Shown here: positions 60,943 to 64,000 of the stretch, piece by piece
Layout: each line of letters begins with the position of its first letter
How positions within the stretch are numbered: position 1 is the stretch's first letter
Assembly (NCBI GenBank): GCA_964036665.1
Contig: OZ038526.1
Location: 8,742,001 to 8,806,000, forward strand
Reading direction: 5' to 3'
Source: Gordius sp. MW1
Lineage: Eukaryota > Nematomorpha > Gordioida > Gordea > Gordiidae
Length of the DNA: 64,000 nucleotides
The notes under the pieces: model-generated
Seen by the model: only the letters and a program-made list of their open reading frames with translations
Told to the model about the DNA's origin: nothing
Databases searched by the model: none
Made by a program: the position numbers and the translations under genes

Positions 60943-61221
60943 TGTTGAGCTCACAATGTTATCGTCAATTCGACTTGTGAGCCTCGAAGTGTTATAGTCT
61001 ACACGACTTTATTTACCCAAACTCCACGATAATTCAACGCGCGCGACGAATATAAAATGATATAGAGAATAATCGCGATAAACCTATATATATATCACGC
61101 GATAAGGAAATCACGCGATATCACGCGATAAGGAAGATAATGCCATCTGTTGCGTTGACTTTTACTCCACCAGTATGATAGAACTTAAGCGTAAGTTACA
61201 TTTCGTCAATTATCCTCCACA
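60943..61221 (-). repeat. 3' LTR
   Basis: 279 bp. On the minus strand it has a TATATATATA box, several TATCGCGTGAT repeats and a GGGTAAATAAAG polyadenylation signal. The polypurine tract directly abuts it. Confidence 0.9.
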
Positions 61222-62480
61222 CTTCCCCCCTTTTCACAAAGATAGTGCCTTAGGTAGCTCGGGGCCTGTCGTACCTGGCGTGGGTATCTAACTTCAGGCG
61301 GGGCGTTGTTAAACTCCGGAGCCATGGGAAGGACTTCGTGTTCCCCCCGCTCCTGTAGCGGCATTTTCGTTCGGAACCTTGGTAGGGGACCCTTGATTGG
61401 ACGTTGTTGGCACGGGCTCGCATCAATTGGCTCGTTCGCTAGTGTATCCCGGTGCGGCCAACCATTTTCGTGTCCAACCCTTCTCCAGTCTAATATTTTC
61501 CTTCGTCTCACCTGCTCTAAATGTCGATGGTGGTTTTTCCCTAGGGCCCTAACGCCGGCTCGCCTCGCGCTTGGCACTAATGGTGCCCTTCACCCATTTA
61601 TCGGGCCCCAGGAACATACGCACCCACACTGGGTCTCCGACGTCGAACCCTTGCGCCTTTCCTGTATCTCTCCACTGGGGGGCCACAGGTTCTCGTAACG
61701 CTTCCCTTGACTCGCGCAGCTTAGGTGGGTACCTTTTGTAGTGTCGCCTTGGCCCGACCACTACTGTTGTTTCGCGCGTACCCTTACTCCACTCTTTGCG
61801 CTGCCGTAATGTCTCGTCGTTGGCGGCGTACTGGCGTGTCACGTTCCGTGAGATAAACGCGTTCGCGGAATCCTCTAGTCCCTCTTTGGTAACTTGGAAA
61901 GCACGCTTGCTTGATCGTCTCGACCGAAATTTGGCTGCGTTATCCTTAGCCTTGATGGCAGCCATGGCTTGACCTCGATCTTGGTCCGGTGTCGCGTTCT
62001 TAGCGCCAGGCTTATTGGGGTTGAGTGGAATTACAGATTGTCGCTGAGATGCGGAGCTCAGGACACTAGAAACCGCTTGCGCTGGTGCTACGACGCTTGG
62101 TTGTTGTGGTACCTGACCAATCAAACCGATTTGCTGATGGCCTGGGCAACCAACTGGGCCCGGCATTACGACGGGTGGAAAACTCCAGCTACCGGGTGGG
62201 CTGGCCCTTGGGCCCGCACCGAACGGAGGCAATTCACCACATTGACTTCCAATACTCATGGAATCCCTAGGACTCGGCTCTTCCGGGGCCTTCGCCTCGA
62301 CGAAATTCACTATGTAGCGCTCCATGACGGTTCGCGAATTCCATTTGGCTGACTCCCATACGTTTTTTCCGAACTTTTTTATCCAGTTCGTTCCGAGTAA
62401 AGGCGGTCCCTTTACATCCGCCACTAAGGCAGGCGCTTCAGGGTGGAACCTAGACGGGCCTCGGCTGTTACGTCCCCGAT
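61206..62480 (-). pseudogene. Protease end fused to integrase C-terminal tail (pol remnant)
   Basis: A minus-strand frame (open from 62556, stop at 61549) picks up the end of the protease (ALVADVKGPPLLGTNWIKKF) after a frameshift near 62450-62470. It then runs through a Pro/Gln-rich and basic linker to VGDPVWVRMFLGPDKWVKGT, the integrase C-terminal domain core of Ty3/gypsy elements. A second shift near 61570 leads into the frame 61577-61206 ending RYPRQVRQAPSYLRHYL, a typical pol C-terminal tail. Reverse transcriptase, RNase H and the integrase catalytic core are deleted. Confidence 0.75.
61222..61234 (-). promoter_or_regulatory. Polypurine tract
   Basis: AAAAGGGGGGAAG on the minus strand directly before the 3' LTR TG, the expected plus-strand primer site. 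Confidence 0.85.
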
Positions 62481-63245
62481 AATCTTTATCTCCTTGCCGC
62501 CGAACGCATGTACGGAAGGTATCGGGTTTGTTTGCACCGGTAAACGCTCCTTCCACAAGTTAGCCGGCACGATTGTTACGGTGGAGCCCGTGTCCATAAG
62601 AAAAGTTATCAAGGTGTTATTAACATATAAATCAATAGTCAAAATATCTAATGCATGGCCGAACCTGGTCATACTCGGGCCCGTCCTCGTCGCGTCGACC
62701 GCAAATGCCTCGTCCCCTGGCTGGTGCATAGTCCTTAGGCCTTCGCCGATTGCCTCCCGACCTAGGGCGATTTCCACGGCCTTGTCCCATTTGAGGTCCT
62801 TTTCGGCCATCAACGCGGCTTGCACCGTTGGGTCGTAGAGCCCTAAAATCAGCTGATCGAGCATTCTGGCCGATAATTCCCCGGGCTGAAAACCGCAGTC
62901 CTTTGATGCCTCTTTTAGCCTTCGAATATAACGCATGAGTTCCTCCCCGGGCATTTGACGAATATTTCCAAACCTGAATCTCTGCGCCAGCGGGCAGGTA
63001 TGCCCTTTAAATACTCTCCTTGCCCTCTTGGTCGCTTCCTCGAAAGTCCATTCAGTAGGGTTATCCGGGTACGCGTCGTCCGCGATAACCTTAAATGCCT
63101 CCGCCGATAACGAACTTAGGAATCTGCACGTTTTCTGGGTATCCGATAACGTCCCTGATTGCGCCTTTATATTGGCCTCGAATTGAATTAGGAATGTTTC
63201 AATAGCATCGGATAACCGGAATAAATCCATAATGTTCCGATCCAT
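62424..63245 (-). CDS. Ty3/gypsy Gag and retropepsin-like protease
   Basis: 273-residue frame starting 27 bases after the primer binding site. Residues 1 to about 170 are a helical Gag capsid-like region (RFLSSLSAEAFKVIADDAYP, WTFEEATKRARRVF, PGEELMRYIRRLKEASKDCG, LILGLYDPTVQAALM). No CCHC zinc knuckle is seen. Residues from about 200 are an aspartic protease: IDLYVNNTLITFLMDTGSTV with the catalytic DTGS, then ANLWKERL and HAFGGKEIKIIGDV. The frame runs out before the end of the protease; the remainder lies in another frame. G+C content is clearly higher than the surroundings. Confidence 0.85.
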   Translation of the reverse strand: MDRNIMDLFRLSDAIETFLIQFEANIKAQSGTLSDTQKTCRFLSSLSAEAFKVIADDAYPDNPTEWTFEEATKRARRVFKGHTCPLAQRFRFGNIRQMPGEELMRYIRRLKEASKDCGFQPGELSARMLDQLILGLYDPTVQAALMAEKDLKWDKAVEIALGREAIGEGLRTMHQPGDEAFAVDATRTGPSMTRFGHALDILTIDLYVNNTLITFLMDTGSTVTIVPANLWKERLPVQTNPIPSVHAFGGKEIKIIGDVTAEARLGSTLKRLP

Positions 63246-63271
63246 TCCCTCTTTTGATTTATTTCCCGGTA

Positions 63272-63287
63272 GGTTCCCACGACGCCA
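63272..63287 (-). promoter_or_regulatory. Primer binding site
   Basis: TGGCGTCGTGGGAACC on the minus strand, two bases inside the 5' LTR, beginning with the TGG expected from a tRNA CCA end. The tRNA is not identified. Confidence 0.7.
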
Positions 63288-63289
63288 AA

Positions 63290-63568
63290 TGTTGAGCTCA
63301 CAATGTTTTCGTCAACTCGACTTGTGAGCCTCGAAGTGTTATAGTCTACACGACTTTATTTACCCAAACTCCACGATAATTCAACGCGCGCGACGAATAT
63401 AAAATGATATAGAGAATAATCGCGATAAACCTATATATATATCACGCGATAAGGAAATCACGCGATATTACGCGATAAGGAAGATAATGCCATCTGTTGC
63501 GTTGACTTTTACTCCACCAGTATGATAGAACTTAAGCGTAAGTTACATTTCGTCAATTATCCTCCACA
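63290..63568 (-). repeat. 5' LTR
   Basis: 279 bp, about three differences from the 3' LTR (two near 63310-63320 and one in the TATCGCGTGAT repeats). Confidence 0.9.
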
Positions 63569-63573
63569 ATTAG

Positions 63574-64000
63574 TATCCCTGGAAATTTTTTTTGGAAACC
63601 CCCCCCCCCCCATGAGGCGATCCTAGCTACACCTATGCTAGCAGGTATAGCTACTAGTGTGAATCAACATGAATTTTTTATGTCATTAAACATTTGGTCA
63701 TAAAATTTCCTCGTGGATTTTAACCGGCCTAGCTGATCGACCTACTGCTTTTCGAACAAATGTCTTACAAATTTAATAATATAGTTGGAAAATTAATTAA
63801 ATCTTCTGTTTCATCATCTTACGTCAAACAGGTAAAGGTTTTAAGTTATTTTGAAAGTTTATATAGGGTTTGAATCCTCTTAAGATATCAGAAAATAATA
63901 AGATAATAGATTCCACAGGATACATATATAATAATGTTTTAAAGGCTTCATCTCAGGCGGGGAATAGTTTAAGGAATCCAAATTATGAAACAGAATACCC
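63574..64000. other. Intergenic DNA with a poly-C run
   Basis: A 14-base C run at about 63599-63612 followed by ATGAGGCGATCCTAGCTACA suggests an older poly-G element relic into which the LTR element inserted. Nothing else recognised. Confidence 0.3.

Larger units (their letters stand above)
60943..63568 (-). mobile_element. Young, internally deleted Ty3/gypsy LTR retrotransposon
   Basis: Two 279-bp LTRs (TG...CA) flanked by a perfect 5-bp duplication ATTAG (60938-60942, 63569-63573). On the minus strand the order is 5' LTR, primer binding site, gag-protease frame, integrase C-terminal tail, polypurine tract, 3' LTR. The LTRs differ at only about three positions, so insertion is recent. Reverse transcriptase, RNase H and the integrase core are missing, so the copy cannot transpose alone. 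Confidence 0.92.

Noticed and set aside
61549..62556. Possible novel 335-residue host gene
   Set aside because: It lies between matched LTRs and carries protease-end and integrase C-terminal motifs, so it is a retrotransposon remnant.

Overview
The window looks like AT-rich nuclear DNA from an invertebrate animal. Protein-coding genes are sparse and split by introns. Six can be assembled with phase-consistent GT-AG splice sites: a predicted neuropeptide precursor (10661-16947, +), a Pro/Gly/Met-rich protein (20633-21314, -), TIMM23 (29426-30976, -), UTP23 (35328-36027, +), EIF3H (48681-50028, -) and a secreted two-Kazal-domain protein (55786-56280, -). Many introns are very short (34-45 bases) and sit beside much longer ones, including one of 5.75 kb. 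Animal TIMM23, EIF3H and UTP23 homologues and the neuropeptide gene point to a bilaterian, perhaps a spiralian; the phylum cannot be fixed from this window.

Most of the rest is mobile DNA. (1) A Helentron/HINE-like family marked by the hairpin AATTGCTATGCAATT, a minisatellite core and a GC hairpin at the other end; copies lie at 4502-6786, 7529-9172, 26406-28122, 39239-40775, 42393-42706 and 46567-47562, with solo hairpins elsewhere. (2) Two classical non-autonomous Helitrons (TC...CTAG) at 18749-19698 and 22095-24445; the second carries a GTAT microsatellite of about 1.65 kb. (3) A hAT element with 8-bp target duplication at 52643-54044. (4) A young, internally deleted Ty3/gypsy LTR retrotransposon at 60943-63568 and older relatives at 57686-60010. 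(5) A broken piggyBac transposase at 44724-45382. (6) Several families of small TIR elements.

Layout: 1-10.6 kb is repeats; 10.7-17 kb is the neuropeptide gene; 18.7-24.4 kb holds the two Helitrons around the Pro/Gly/Met gene; 25-28.4 kb is repeats; 29.4-36 kb holds TIMM23 and UTP23; 36.4-39.1 kb is a 1322-bp tandem duplication; 39.2-47.9 kb is nested elements; 48.7-50 kb is EIF3H; 52.6-54 kb is hAT; 55.8-56.3 kb is the Kazal gene; 57.6-63.6 kb is retrotransposon DNA. The host genes are unrelated single-gene transcription units (mitochondrial import, ribosome biogenesis, translation initiation, secretion) and do not form a pathway. The interest lies in the neuropeptide precursor and in the Helentron-like hairpin family.
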